The notes: generated from the sequence alone by a model not told the origin. A stretch of DNA of 64,000 bases from Epiperipatus broadwayi (GCA_028023455.1 JAQFVV010006221.1:62001-126000); one strand, 5' to 3'. Positions 1 through 10,800 are shown, counted from the stretch's first letter. Program-made: numbers and translations.

Positions 1-430
1 CCTATTTTGACTATTTATATTGAATACTATTTTTACTGTGAATGTTTAGGTGGTTACTGGTTGGTATTTAATTACTACATTATCCTATTTAGCTTTAAGC
101 ACTATTTCACTTATTATTTCTAAATAATACAGGAGCAATTTAAAAGTATTGAAGTTTGTAATGTTATAATTGACTATTTATTAGTATGCATTACAGGGAC
201 ATGTTTATTTCACGTTTAAAGAGGTTTATTTAAACTTCATTGTATCAATATTTCATACTCTGTAGTCAAGTTGCAATCTTTAAGTGTCCATATATATTCA
301 ATGGACCATTAGTAAGAATGGATTTCCATTCTTGCTATTAAAAGGTGTGAAGATTGCCTTGACAGCAGTGAGAGATATTGAATACTATTTTTACTGTGAA
401 TGTTTAGGTGGTTTCTGGTTGGTATCTAAT
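1..430. repeat. Interspersed repeat, direct copies 358 bp apart
   Basis: A segment of about 50 bp at 19-70 recurs at 377-430 with only a few changes, giving a 358 bp period. The interval 154-375 is similar to 7680-7885, and its end (TTGCCTTGACA...) resembles 54541-54640. It is therefore one member of an interspersed repeat family with three copies in this window. The period resembles the ribozyme-bearing tandem units found elsewhere here, but I could not find a convincing ribozyme core in it. Confidence 0.6.
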
Positions 431-1431
431 ATTTCTATATGTATTGTATTATGGCTATGATTATGAGGCATGGATTCTCAAAAACATAAGCCTATTAATA
501 TTATTAATTAACTTATATCTTCTATGCAAATTGCTATTATCTTTGTTAGTCAAGGACGTTTAGTGATATTTTTGACATTTGCATTTTCAGAGTAATCAAA
601 TTTATTTTTACAAAATAAAGCTCTATGTATTCTAAAAACCAGCCCTCTTACTCTCATCCATAATATGGATTGACTTTTCAATTAAACTACTTTCACAAAC
701 AAATATACTGCAAAGATTTCTTTTATTATTTTTTGCATTGCTTATTCTATTTTAATAAATGATTACTTTAATTTCCTCCACATATATAACTATACTATAT
801 AATGAAACAGTAAGATCTGCTTTGCATATCTTCGTTTCACCTTTTCTCACCTTTTTCCTACCCTCATACCTTAGTTTGAACCCCAATGTACCATAGTGTG
901 TCTGCAATGCACTTATATACCAAAAATCCCACCCAATTTTAAACCACGAGTACAATGCTCGCGTTATATATAAGTGTATAACTTATGCCCCATAAATAAA
1001 ATGTTATGAATTATGTGTATGCTCACATAATTTAGATTTATTTAAAAGTAGGTTATATAGGTCATAATTGCGCACACACTGTGATATGTATTTAAAAATT
1101 TATGTTAAGATTATAAATTGTCATTTAAAATTATTTTGTTTGAATCTGTTTACAAAAATATATTACAGTCGTAATATATTTTTTTGATTTTTTTTGATTT
1201 AAAATAAAATTCAGATTCGTTTAGTAAATAGATTCAAATAGTGAAAATTAAAAAGTAAAATAATTTTCTTTTAGATTTAATAAAAGTCACGCCATATATT
1301 TTCTGTTAAAAATAAATGAGGGCTGGTAGGAACAATAGTTTTAATTATTTAATGTTATAGAAGCTTATCTAAAATATACAGCAGATGTCCATTTAAGGTT
1401 TTTCTTTCAATTAGTAAAAGTTATTTTAATT
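431..1431. other. AT-rich intergenic DNA, nothing recognised
   Basis: No coding or RNA feature is supported. A 67-codon minus-strand frame at 752-955 resembles no family I know and lies in low-complexity AT-rich sequence. Confidence 0.5.
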
Positions 1432-1592
1432 AAATCAAATTTAAGCATCACATGATCACATTTCCTATACTAGCACATTAATTGTTGATAAACAGAGCAA
1501 AACTCTCCATACAGTATTGCCACCTGTGCCAAACAGAGCAATCAATGGATGCCAGAAGGCCTGTGCATAAAATCCCTATCTAATGCCTACTC

Positions 1593-1651
1593 ATCCAATA
1601 TCCCCAGACTAGTTTCTGGCTTGTGGCCTTCGTCAGTGAGGAGCTTTGGAT
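1593..1651 (-). ncRNA. Type I hammerhead ribozyme, family A
   Basis: Read on the minus strand: stem I outer ATCCAA pairs with TTGGAT and inner TCCTCA with TGGGGA (one G-U). The core is CTGACGA, stem II is GGC/GCC with an ACAA-type loop, followed by GAAAC-TA-GTC. Predicted cleavage is after GTC, between plus-strand bases 1607 and 1606. Stem III is only two base pairs in a monomer, but ACTAGT is self-complementary and could pair between two copies. A weak point is an A-A apposition at the base of stem II. Confidence 0.75.
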
Positions 1652-1782
1652 CTGAGAGCACTGCATCTAGATCTTAGGATCTAATGCAACCCTCTAGCAA
1701 CCACCTTTTATCTCTACTTAACTACAAAACTATGAGAATGAAATTGAAAACACAAAAAATATTTTCAATCTAAGCTCAATAG

Positions 1783-1790
1783 CTTATATA
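1783..1790 (-). promoter_or_regulatory. TATA box of the family A unit
   Basis: TATATAAG on the minus strand, upstream of the ribozyme in the sense direction of the unit. The same box recurs in the plus-strand unit at 2336-2343 and as a similar string in the copy at 39955-40680. Its conservation suggests that it drives transcription, but this is inferred from position only. Confidence 0.4.
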
Positions 1791-2034
1791 GTCATATGGG
1801 TCTGAACTCAGTTCAGCACCCATACATTTTGGTGTCTTTGGCTCTTTACAACCATAGCCACCACTATCCTATTAGACAGGATTGGTGTTAAACCATTAAG
1901 CATCACATGATCACATTTCCTATACTAGCACATTTATTGTTGATAAACAGAGCAAAACTCTCCATACAGTATTGCCACCTGTGCCAAACAGAGCAATCAA
2001 TGGATGCCAGAAGGCCTGTGCATAAAATCCCTAT

Positions 2035-2078
2035 CTGACGAAGGCCACAAGCCAGAAACTAGTCTGGGGATATTGGAT
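2035..2078 (+). ncRNA. Hammerhead core truncated at the inversion point
   Basis: CTGACGA, GGC/GCC stem II, GAAAC and TAGTC are intact, but the 5' strand of stem I is missing because the orientation switch of the host element lies immediately upstream. It should not cleave efficiently alone. It marks the 5' end of the plus-strand piece. Confidence 0.6.
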
Positions 2079-2335
2079 GAGTAGGCATTAGATAGGGATT
2101 TTATGCACAGGCCTTCTGGCATCCATTGATTGCTCTGTTTGGCACAGGTGGCAATACTGTATGGAGAGTTTTGCTCTGTTTATCAACAATTAATGTGCTA
2201 GTATAGGAAATGTGATCATGTGATGCTTAATGGTTTAACACCAATCCTGCCTAATAGGATAGTGGTGGCTATGGTTGTAAAGAGCCAAAGACACCAAAAT
2301 GTATGGGTGCTGAAATGAGTTCAGACCCATATGAC

Positions 2336-2343
2336 TATATAAG
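2336..2343 (+). promoter_or_regulatory. TATA box of the family A unit (plus copy)
   Basis: TATATAAG lies about 150 bases upstream of the ribozyme core at 2490. It mirrors the minus-strand copy at 1783-1790. Confidence 0.4.
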
Positions 2344-2474
2344 CTATTGAGCTTAGATTGAAAATATTTTTTGTGTTTTCAATTTCATTCTCATAGTTTT
2401 GTAGTTAAGTAGAGATAAAAGGTGGTTGTTAGAGGGTTGCATTAGATCCTAAGATCTAGATGCAGTGCTCTCAG

Positions 2475-2533
2475 ATCCAAAGCTCCTCACTGACGAAGGC
2501 CACAAGCCAGAAACTAGTCTGGGGATATTGGAT
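2475..2533 (+). ncRNA. Type I hammerhead ribozyme, family A
   Basis: Complete motif: ATCCAA...TCCTCA, core CTGACGA, GGC/GCC stem II, GAAAC, TAGTC, then TGGGGA..TTGGAT closing stem I with an internal loop. It lies 455 bases after the truncated core at 2035, so a transcript through both would be cut into a 455-nt monomer if both were active. Confidence 0.75.
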
Positions 2534-2647
2534 GAGTAGGCATTAGATAGGGATTTTATGCACAGGCCTTCTGGCATCCATTGATTGCTCTGTTTGGCAC
2601 AGGTGGCAATACTGTATGGAGAGTTTTGCTCTGTTTAAATCAAATTT

Positions 2648-3477
2648 GTAATTCGAATGTCGACAAGGAAATTAACAATAGAAATTAATTAAAATTTTGT
2701 TGAATTCCTTTAGACATTCAGATAGGATTAATTACAGTTGATAAGTAAGCAAAGTCCGAAATATATTTGTAATGCTCCAGGGCAGTTGTATTGTGCAATT
2801 TGACTATAAAAAGGAGGGTTTTCTTTTGTTCTCCATTCAAGCCATATTTCAGCAAATGTTTCTAATGATTTTTCAGCAAATGTTTCTAGTAATACTCCAG
2901 AAAATGTTCTAGTGATTCTATTCTCATTCTACAAATATTCTAGCAAGATTTCTAAAATATATTGTCCTGAGATTTTCTAAATACATGCCTGCAAACTGAA
3001 ATTTGAAGCCAAGTTTTCATCTTCAAATCAATTTACCATGTCTACAGACTCACCTATGAGCCACCCAACCTTCAAAATTGTTATCCTTGAAATGATGGAG
3101 TAGAGCCGGCAAGAAGGCTATTTTCCCCATGGGAATGGCCGGCCACTGCTCTATACCATCGAAAGCTGTCACCTAAGGAACCCTGAAACTGCTGCTGCAG
3201 CTGAAATATGAACAATACCAGATTTTGCTGCTAAATCATATAAAACCTGCCGACCATCAATCTACCTACAAATGCTTCTCCAAAGGTAACCCCACATTAA
3301 CCCAAGAGCTCTTGTGATTTCTATAACTAATATGCTATAGCTATTTTAAATTGTTTTTCCATTCTACTTGACTTTATTATGTATTCCTTTAAAATGTTAT
3401 AATAATCAATAATTTTGCTCTCTATCCTTGGGTTAATATTTTCTATTTATTAATCTTTCTTTTATTTTATTATGATA
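2648..3477 (+). other. Promoter-like, GC-richer island; possible LTR remnant
   Basis: A TATAAAAAGG box at 2805-2814 is followed by short repeats of TTTCAGCAAATG-like sequence (about 2850-2900), a GC-richer stretch at 3040-3300, then T-rich DNA with several AATAA-type signals. This order resembles the U3-R-U5 layout of an LTR, but I found no second LTR or coding partner. The assignment is inference. Confidence 0.25.
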
Positions 3478-3486
3478 GTGTGTCAG

Positions 3487-3611
3487 AATAGTCTTTGACC
3501 GAGTGAATTATTCTCTTGTTGAAAGCAAGACGCCGATATTAAGGATCTTAAATTTATAAAATAGTTCCCATTTTTATTATCTAGTGAGTCACTCACTCAA
3601 GGGCTATTCTA
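3487..3611. mobile_element. Small MITE-like inverted repeat
   Basis: AGAATAG at 3487 and CTATTCT near 3604 begin imperfect inverted repeats of about 25 bp (both continue with a GAGTGA-like string) around a 75 bp centre. No ORF. Superfamily is unknown. Confidence 0.35.
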
Positions 3612-4969
3612 ACCTTAGTCAATATGTGTAATAATTATATAGTTTAAAATCTACATTTTATCAATTTTAACCTAATATGAGAGTATGTGTGAGGTCAATG
3701 ATTAAATGTGTCCCAAATGCATAATTGCATAAATAAACCTATGCTTTCTTTTCAAACCCACAAGCATGCATTTTCCTAGTTTAAAATATTCTACTTTAAT
3801 TTCAAAGTTTTGTATTTTTACGTCGAGAATGGGTGGACCTCTTTTAAATAAATTTCTGGGAATTTGATGGGGCATTTTCCCAATCAAGGTGAATCCATTT
3901 TGTATGTTTATATATACATTAATCTTGTATTGCTGGTAAATGAATTGGTTGTTGAGACCACTTTGTTTTCTCCAAGGATTTTAAATGGCCAAGTCCATTC
4001 CCTTTTCGCTTCCTGCGGTTCCCAGGCAGAGTGTGTCCTCGAATGTCACACCTGGGAATTAAACACAGCCGTCACCCAGCCACTAAGTTATGGATGAGTC
4101 CAGACTTTGGCTGTTCATGACAACACATTCCTACGGGTCAGCGGCGAGATGCCCTCCATAGTCATTTCAAATATTTTCCATTATTTTACTTATATATTTT
4201 ACAAAGCATCCGTGATTTAAATGTATCACACCCTCCATCCTTTAATAAATCCATTATTAGCAATACCGACCTCCCAATATAACTTTAATTATAATTATAA
4301 AATAAATGCCTTGATCACATCCCCATTTTATCGCTTAGTAAGCCTTGGTCCATGCTATTCTCAAAATCAAGAAGTATTCTATAAACCATAATATTCAAAT
4401 GTTTTATTAAATTTCAAAATTACTCAAAGCACCTCGCACATGTTCCCATCTCTTTTAAGCACATTATCATAATACTATATTAGCCGAGGGATAGAATATA
4501 CATTTCTAACAACTATTTATGTAATGTTATGCTAACAGCCATTTTAGTAAGCATCCCTGTCTCATATAAGCAGACAGTGGCGTTATATATATATATTTCT
4601 CTATCTAAATAAATCTTTTAAAACTAATTTTGATCTTTTATTTTATTGATCCCTATCACTGTCTCGGTCTATATATCTATTATATACAATTTCTTTTGTT
4701 GTACCATCCATAGACATAAATTAGCAACCCAAACTTATCTTAGTATAGAGTCTCTTTGTTTCTCCCTGACCACCAGGCACCGGTAAAGGGTTATATTATT
4801 AGTAGCATCAGAGGCGTTATCACATAGGTGGTGCTGTGGAATTTAGACTTTAGATTCGAACTTAGTATATCTAGAAGGCAACCCCTCCTAGAGTGTTCAG
4901 TTTCATGTTTGGGGTTTGAATTCTGCAGTGTGTTAATGAGATAGACAATTCTGACCGTTACAATAATGA
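3612..4969. other. Intergenic; one GC-richer island
   Basis: Mostly AT-rich. A GC-richer patch at about 3970-4150 (CAGGCAGAGTG, CCTACGGGTCAGCGG) stands out. A 77-codon plus frame crosses it but matches no family I recognise. The patch could be a fragment of an old retroelement. Nothing else is supported. Confidence 0.3.
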
Positions 4970-5001
4970 GCTTGAAAATAGCTCTTAACAAGTTTTTCAG
5001 A

Positions 5002-5059
5002 ATATCCCCACCTCAGACCAATTTCTGCTACTGGATTCCTCATTGAGGTGTTAAGATAT
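5002..5059 (-). ncRNA. Hammerhead-like motif, family C copy 1
   Basis: Minus strand: stem I CACCTCA pairs perfectly with TGAGGTG, and an outer ATAT pairs with ATAT. The core reads ATGAGGA (first C lost), followed by GAAAT and TGGTC, giving a valid GTC cleavage triplet. Stem II (ATCCAGTAGCA) pairs poorly. Probably a decayed ribozyme. Confidence 0.45.
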
Positions 5060-5373
5060 TCAAGCATTAGATTTAAAATGCCAATCCAAGATCAGCACTT
5101 TATCTAATGGATAACTATTAAGTAGAAAATCTGAAATTTTCAGACATTCATATGTCTTCCAATCCAGCTATCTAACTTAAATAGTTCTATGAGACTGAAC
5201 CAAGTTCAGATAACTATATATTAATAGCTTTAGCAATATAAAATCACCAAAGCCTGAATAGCAAAAATAAAATTACAAAGAAATCAAGTCATATGTCACA
5301 TGACCTATTTTAACAAGCTTGTATTACAAATGTTATATAATGAACTTTTAAATAGCTCTTAACAAGCTTTTCA

Positions 5374-5435
5374 GAATATTCCCAATCCAGTCCAGTTTCT
5401 GCTACTGGATTCCTCAGTGAGGTGCTAGGATATTC
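5374..5435 (-). ncRNA. Hammerhead-like motif, family C copy 2
   Basis: The core is CTGAGGA, which fits CUGANGA, followed by GAAAC, but the cleavage triplet is GAC instead of GTC and inner stem I is weaker. Copy 1 and copy 2 have complementary defects, consistent with decay from one functional ancestor. Confidence 0.45.
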
Positions 5436-5570
5436 AAGCATTAGATTTAAAATACCAAGCCAAGCCCAGCACTTTATCTAATGCATAACTATTAAGTAGA
5501 AAATTTGAAATTTTCAGACATCCATATGTCTTCCAATCCAGCTATTTAACATATAAACAATTACACAAAA

Positions 5571-6130
5571 TGATTAATTTATGACAACAAACTGATCAAT
5601 GGGCAGTATGTTATTTCTAAGATATGTGTGAAAATTTGTTAGCTGTCTTTCCAATGCTTTAGTCTCTATATAATATCAAGAAATTGCATTTAAAAGAAAT
5701 ACCCGATTTGAATGCTAGGAGCATTTACAGTTTATTTTTCATTGATTACAGTTTATTAACATCTGATAGTGATTTTTCTAATATGAAAATATAACAGATA
5801 TTTTCACATTTAAGCTCAACTTTTAAAAGTCCACATCAACGTTTGACTAGTGAAACATCATGAGTGGAATGACATTCATCTCATCACCTTAGATAATCCA
5901 GAGATTATTATTCTTCAGTTTAAAAATAGCTATATATCCATTCATCAATCAACAACTAGTTATGATAGCTAGAAATATGAAATATGGATAGAATGTGCTA
6001 GATGACAATATTACATACTTCTTTTAATTTAAAGATCAAAAAATTTTGTTACACTTTCTTTTATCATTTTTTTTTATAACTATCAAATTTTGCTTTTTTT
6101 TCATAGCTATGTAATTCTATAAATAGTGTT
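5571..6130. other. AT-rich intergenic DNA, nothing recognised
   Basis: No repeat partner, ORF or RNA motif found. Confidence 0.4.
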
Positions 6131-7015
6131 AACTCGTTTCTCAAAAAAAGATTAAACTTTATTCCACAATTTATTGAATATATCACTGAGCAGTGCTTTC
6201 AGTCTAGGAGGTCATAATCATGGTGCTCAAACTTATCAGCTAAACTGGTATAATTATGAGAAAACATGATATTTATATTTGGTGATTAATATTTGAATTT
6301 GTGATTCACATATTCAACTTCCAAGACTAAAGACTTTTTTGTTTATTGCATGGATGTTATTAGTGATGATCCAAGCCTCTTTAAATTTTCTTTTTGGATC
6401 ATTGCAACCTGCACATACTATTTTAATAAGTCAATGGATCAAAAGTATGATCAGATTTCAACTCATGCTCCAGAAATTCTGACATTGGGATCTTTCTTTG
6501 TGCAAGAGTATATATATATATATTAATGCTTTGCCAGTCTAGTGATGCTGTTAGTGTGAGATTTCCCATAATAGATTGCTTTGCAATTAGGCTCATTGCA
6601 AAGCATTCTATTATGGAGAATTTCATGCTATCAGCACCACTAAGTTAATAAAGCATCAATATATGTATTCTCTCACAAAGAAACATCCCAGTGTCAGTAT
6701 TTATGGAGCATGAATTGGAAATCTGGCCATACTTTTGATCCATGGAATATTAAAATAGTAAGTGCCGAGTGCAACGACCGCAAGAGAAAATTTATAAAGA
6801 CTTGTCTTATCACTAATAACATCCATGTAATAAACAAAAAAGATTTGTGTATAACATAGTCCTGGAACCATTGAATATTAATGTCTTTTCTCATAACTAT
6901 ATTTATTTAGCTGTTAAATTAGAGCACTATGTTTATGACCTCCTATGTTGTCTTCAGGAAGTTATTAGTTAAACTGTGAAGGAAAGTTTAATCTTTTCCT
7001 GAGAAATGAGTTAAT
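6131..7015. mobile_element. Foldback element, about 430 bp arms
   Basis: The left arm from 6131 and the right arm ending near 7015 are diverged inverted copies. Matched landmarks are GAGGTCATAA against TTATGACCTC, GCATGGATGTTATTAGTGAT against ATCACTAATAACATCCATG, and CTCATGCTCC against GGAGCATGAA. The centre (about 6565-6630) holds its own tight palindrome around ATTGCAAAGCA. No transposase frame is visible; the two short minus frames inside are chance frames. A Mutator-like or foldback origin is possible but unproven. Confidence 0.65.
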
Positions 7016-7025
7016 ATACTTATAG

Positions 7026-7669
7026 CATTATTTTTCAAGTTGTTGAGTGCTATGGTAATAATAAAAATTATATCTCTGAGAAATGAAGTCAACCCAATAT
7101 GCATTCATTGACATACCTGAGTTGACTACGGCAAAGTTACTTAATAAAAGATTTGACATTGCTATGAAAATCCTCAATTCTTTGCAAAGTTTTAAAGTTC
7201 TATCTGAATTTGAATTTAAGTTATTGTGGTTAGGCAGATCAAGCTCAACTCACTTTACAGCAAGGTTTTCGTATATATTTACAAAAGATTTTTAATAGCT
7301 TCTGTACATTAAATAAATAACATGAAATTGTTTTAACGTTGTAAGAATTCTACCTTGCAATCTGAAATAAGAAAATTTTTAAATCGGTCATTCATTTAGT
7401 AATTTTGAAAATATAACTGATTAATGAACATTACATTTAAAAAAAAAAAAGAATTATATATATATTCTAATGATCATTAATAAAAGATTCACATTTACAA
7501 ACAAAGTTTCTTGTTTTTAATTTAAAATGTGGTACCAAAAATTTAACACATTTAGTTTGAAAATCATTTTAAGCAAGTAAAAAAATATTTTGTATACATT
7601 TTAAAACATTTAATGAATGCATATATATATACTGATTATTTAAGTAATACTTTGGGTGCAATTTGAAAA
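7026..7669. other. AT-rich intergenic DNA
   Basis: A 70-codon plus frame at 7083-7295 matches no family I know. Nothing else is supported. Confidence 0.35.
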
Positions 7670-7677
7670 TCATGATT

Positions 7678-7945
7678 CCAGTTTATAATGTTATAATTGA
7701 CTATTTATTAGTCTGCATTCAGAATAGGTTATATTTACTTGTTTCAAAAGGTTTATTTAAACTTTTTTGTATCAATAATTTCAATCTCTGTGGTCAAAAT
7801 TGCAATCTTTATTGTCTGTATAAATATATTGGACCATTCATAAAAGTAGATTCTATCCTTGTTGTTAAAAGGTTGCCTTGACAACAGTTTGAAATTGCTG
7901 ATTGTTAATACCATTGGGATTGTCTAAGTGTTGATTGGCTTTTAA
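7678..7945 (+). repeat. Interspersed repeat, second copy
   Basis: Similar over about 200 bp to 154-375 (shared AATGTTATAATTGACTATTT). The segment from GTTGCCTTGACAACAGTTT onward is similar to 54535-54645. Family and mechanism are unknown. Confidence 0.6.
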
Positions 7946-9039
7946 TATTATACATATGTAATAATTAATAATATAGCGCTTTTTAAACGCATGAAATTAT
8001 TTGGAAGAAAACTATACATATGCCACAAATAGCACACAATTTTCTATCATATGTTACCAGCAAAGTGTGAAAACCTGCATTATATAGAATGCATAAGCAT
8101 TTTATACACTACTATATATTGCTACTGTTATTACAAATTAAAATAAAAATGAAATTTTATACTTTGCCCAAAAACATCACGCATTGTATAGAATGCCCAG
8201 GAATTCTAAATAATGCCTGTTTTCATATTTTGCTGATAACACACACACGCTCATATATATATATGAAGAGCCTTTTGGCACAGTGGTTAGTGTATTCACC
8301 ATCCAAGCCCATCATATGGTCTTCGGAAAATAGTTTGCTTTATTTTAATTTTCAAATAATTAAAAAAAAATTCAAATAATTAATTCATAAACTGATACAA
8401 TTTTTCAGCCCATTAAAAGACACTGTACTTTTAACTAGAGATTAAGACAAGAAAAAAATGTAAGCTGTTATCATCTAACGTTTGTCGAGCATAATAAGTA
8501 TTATATATATGTAAAACATTAATTACAAGAAATAAAGTTGTATTGGAGAGTTAAAATTTGCAAATTTGATTTTTAAAAGCATTTAAGATAAATCCATTTT
8601 AGTTTATTTATATATTGTAATGTTTTATCAAACATTAGGAAGAAGTTTTTGTTTGTTTTTTTAAATGAAACATTATGGAAGTTATTGTATTAAATGTAAA
8701 TTAAAATGTATGCAGAATAGTCGAATAAAGAGTTTTTAATGCTGTCAAAAACACAGCATCATAAGATAAGACACATGCTAAAGTTTTATCCATTTTTTAA
8801 ACTCTTTACATCAAGAAGGGATTAGTGTCAAGCAAGGCTTGTTATTAAATTGTTACATATCACTTGAATGAGGAAAAAATGAGTAAAATGTTTTTTAAAT
8901 GTATAATGAGTTGTTGTATGCAATTACATCATAAAAGCAGTGTATGTGCGCGCGTGTATAAAACTATACTAAAAATATTAGTCGAATAAAAATAATATTA
9001 AAAATGTATAATTACTATGTATGTTATATTTATATGTTG
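7946..9039. other. AT-rich intergenic DNA; tRNA-like trace at 8263-8310
   Basis: Near 8263 the string TTTTGGCACAGTGGTTAGTG looks like the 5' half (A box) of a tRNA-derived SINE, but no B box follows. The rest has short TA runs and nothing else supported. Confidence 0.3.
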
Positions 9040-9420
9040 TAACTGAAATACAGGCTTATTATATACCTGTATCAATATATGTAATATATGGGGTATATGA
9101 GCACAGACTTCCACACGACCCACCACTCTCCACTCTATATACATTAGAACACATATATGTCGAAAAGATAAATAATCATCAATATCCGTATTTCATGCTA
9201 AACCAGCAATCATCAGTTGGTCCAGATTATCATCTCTACACATATAAGCAGTAAGTGCTCAGATATATATTAAGATAATCAATCTTCATGGACAGAACTT
9301 CAATCCATTTCACACTCCAACTCTTCAACCATCTGTCCAATTGAAAATCTGATGATGGAACGCTCAAAGGCCACCTGAGGCTGAGATTCTCGTAACACCC
9401 CTGTTGATAAATTACAAGTG
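9040..9420 (-). mobile_element. Family F hammerhead element, minus copy
   Basis: Diverged inverse copy of 10235-10800. Matching landmarks on the minus strand include GCCTGTATTTCA, the ribozyme region, CTTTTCGACATATATGTG and AGATTTTCAATTGGA..TTGAAGAGTTG. The ribozyme motif at 9172-9230 is its best conserved part. The 91-codon minus frame at 9300-9575 is not supported as coding. Confidence 0.5.
9172..9230 (-). ncRNA. Type I hammerhead ribozyme, family F
   Basis: Minus strand: ATAATC pairs with GATTAT and CAA with TTG across an internal loop (stem I). The core is a perfect CTGATGA. Stem II is TGCT/AGCA with loop GGTTT, then GAAAT and an ATA cleavage triplet that allows a two-pair stem III with loop ACGG. 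A U-U apposition sits at the base of stem II. Every required element is present. Confidence 0.6.
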
Positions 9421-10234
9421 AAAAGATAACATAAAACTGTATCCCGTATTTGTTTATGAAACACTTTCATTAATAAACATATATGGTATATATCTAATGA
9501 TGTAAAAATAAAACAATAAATAGAAAAAGTAAATAAAATAATAAATGAAAATGAAGAAATAGAAAAATCAAACATTAAAACATTTAAATCATCACGTTAA
9601 AAAAAGAAATGTGGTAAGTTTGTTAAAACAAATTTCTACATGATTTGTTTTTCTATGAATATTATAGGCAGACATTCAGTTTAAAATATCAAGAGATTAT
9701 AAGATTCTAGTATTTTGTTTTTCATTTATTGTTTTATTTATTTTGTAGATGTTATATTATTATTTTAATAATTTTATTGATTGATGAAATGTTGTGTAAT
9801 TAGTAGATACAGGTCAACTTTTGAAGTTCAGGTATGCAGTCATGCCAATTTCTAGTATAACATAGGTAAAATACCCTTCAATTCAGAAATTTCTGATATT
9901 CCTCAATCTTATGGAAGCCATTATGATGTAGCAAAAATGTATGCTGGGATAAAAATGTTCTATTTTCTATTATTGTTGTGTCAAGACTCATAGAAGGTAA
10001 AAAAGCAATTGGTGTCAACAATACAAAAGCATAAATTAATAAAGATCACCAAAGCAAAATATGTTGATATGAATATATAATTAAATAATATTAAGTATTA
10101 TTAACAATATAACTATATATATATAATAAATAAATAAAGTATTCCCAGTGGTAATAAATATTCCTAATAATAATTATACTATGTTTTATAATTGTTATTA
10201 ATAGTATTTATTACGCCAATTATAAATATAGAGG
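9421..10234. other. AT-rich intergenic DNA, nothing recognised
   Basis: Short TA and TAA runs only. Confidence 0.4.
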
Positions 10235-10800
10235 ATTTATTCAAATCCCATATATTTACAATTAAGCTCCAGATATATGAAGTATGCCTGTATTTCAAAT
10301 ATTACACATTAAGCCTGCATCCTGCTCGTCCCTCTTCTGTGTATTTAAATGGATAAGGTCCTATCCATGAGGGATCAGAGTGACTTGAGGACAACATGGG
10401 TATAACAATAATATTGCATCAGCACGGGATTTGGGTATTCCACAATTAGATTTTCAATGGTATGGATGGCTGAAGAGTTGCAAGCCTACCCATTAAAGTA
10501 TGAAGATTTGCTATCTTAATATAAACTGAGTACTGATTTATATATATATATATATATGCATGGGAGATGATGATCTGAACCAATTGGTGCATGCTGGTTC
10601 AGCACAAAACACATACATTGGTGATTATTTATCTTTTATACATGTGTGGGGTCATGTGTATCAGTAGTATAAGATAGTGTGGATAATTAAAGGGTGCTTG
10701 AATGTCTGTGTTCAAGTCCCATATATTTAAACTTAAGCTCCAGGTATATAAAGTATGTCTGTATTTCAAATATTATATGTCAATTAATAGGTTAATGTTT
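10235..10800 (+). mobile_element. Family F tandem element, 471 bp period
   Basis: The block starting CCCATATATTTA at 10247 recurs at 10718, a 471 bp period, with shared AAGCTCCAG and GTCTGTATTTCAAATATTA. One unit therefore spans the ribozyme-like segment at 10569-10630. The sequence is an inverse relative of 9040-9420. Confidence 0.6.
10569..10630 (+). ncRNA. Decayed hammerhead motif, family F
   Basis: Aligns with 9172-9230: GATCTGAACCAA, then TTGGTGC in place of CTGATGA, TGCTGGTTCAGCA as an intact 4 bp stem II, AAAAC in place of GAAAT, and TTGGTGATTAT closing stem I. The core is mutated, so it is probably inactive. Confidence 0.5.

Larger units (their letters stand above)
1443..2636. mobile_element. 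Family A hammerhead element, inverted tandem, with TSD
   Basis: This 1.2 kb insertion is flanked by an 11 bp direct repeat (AAATCAAATTT at 1432-1442 and 2637-2647). Its left part is a minus-strand tandem of a 455 bp unit (unit marks at 1446 and 1901). Near 2035 the orientation flips, and the right part is a plus-strand tandem with the same 455 bp period (core marks at 2035 and 2490). Each full unit contains one hammerhead ribozyme motif and a TATATAAG box. Animal retrozymes and Penelope-like elements are known to have tandem type I hammerheads. No ORF is present, so movement must depend on an outside reverse transcriptase. Both outer ends are the 3' side of the unit (..GATGCTT on the left in minus orientation, ..CTGTTT on the right). 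Confidence 0.8.
4970..5570 (-). mobile_element. Family C tandem element, 374 bp unit, hammerhead-like
   Basis: Two minus-strand copies of one unit in direct tandem: GCTCTTAACA occurs at 4981 and 5355, a 374 bp period. Both units contain the ribozyme-like segment described in the next two entries, followed on the plus strand by a shared CAAGCATTAG and TTTTCAGACAT. Size and tandem layout match animal retrozymes. No inverted partner and no ORF. Confidence 0.65.

Noticed and set aside
3864-4097. 77-codon plus frame across a GC-richer patch
   Set aside because: No recognisable family and no start context or splice support. Kept only as an unexplained island.
9345-9362. CTGATGATGGAACG as a ribozyme core
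   Set aside because: No GAAA at the right spacing and no stem II.
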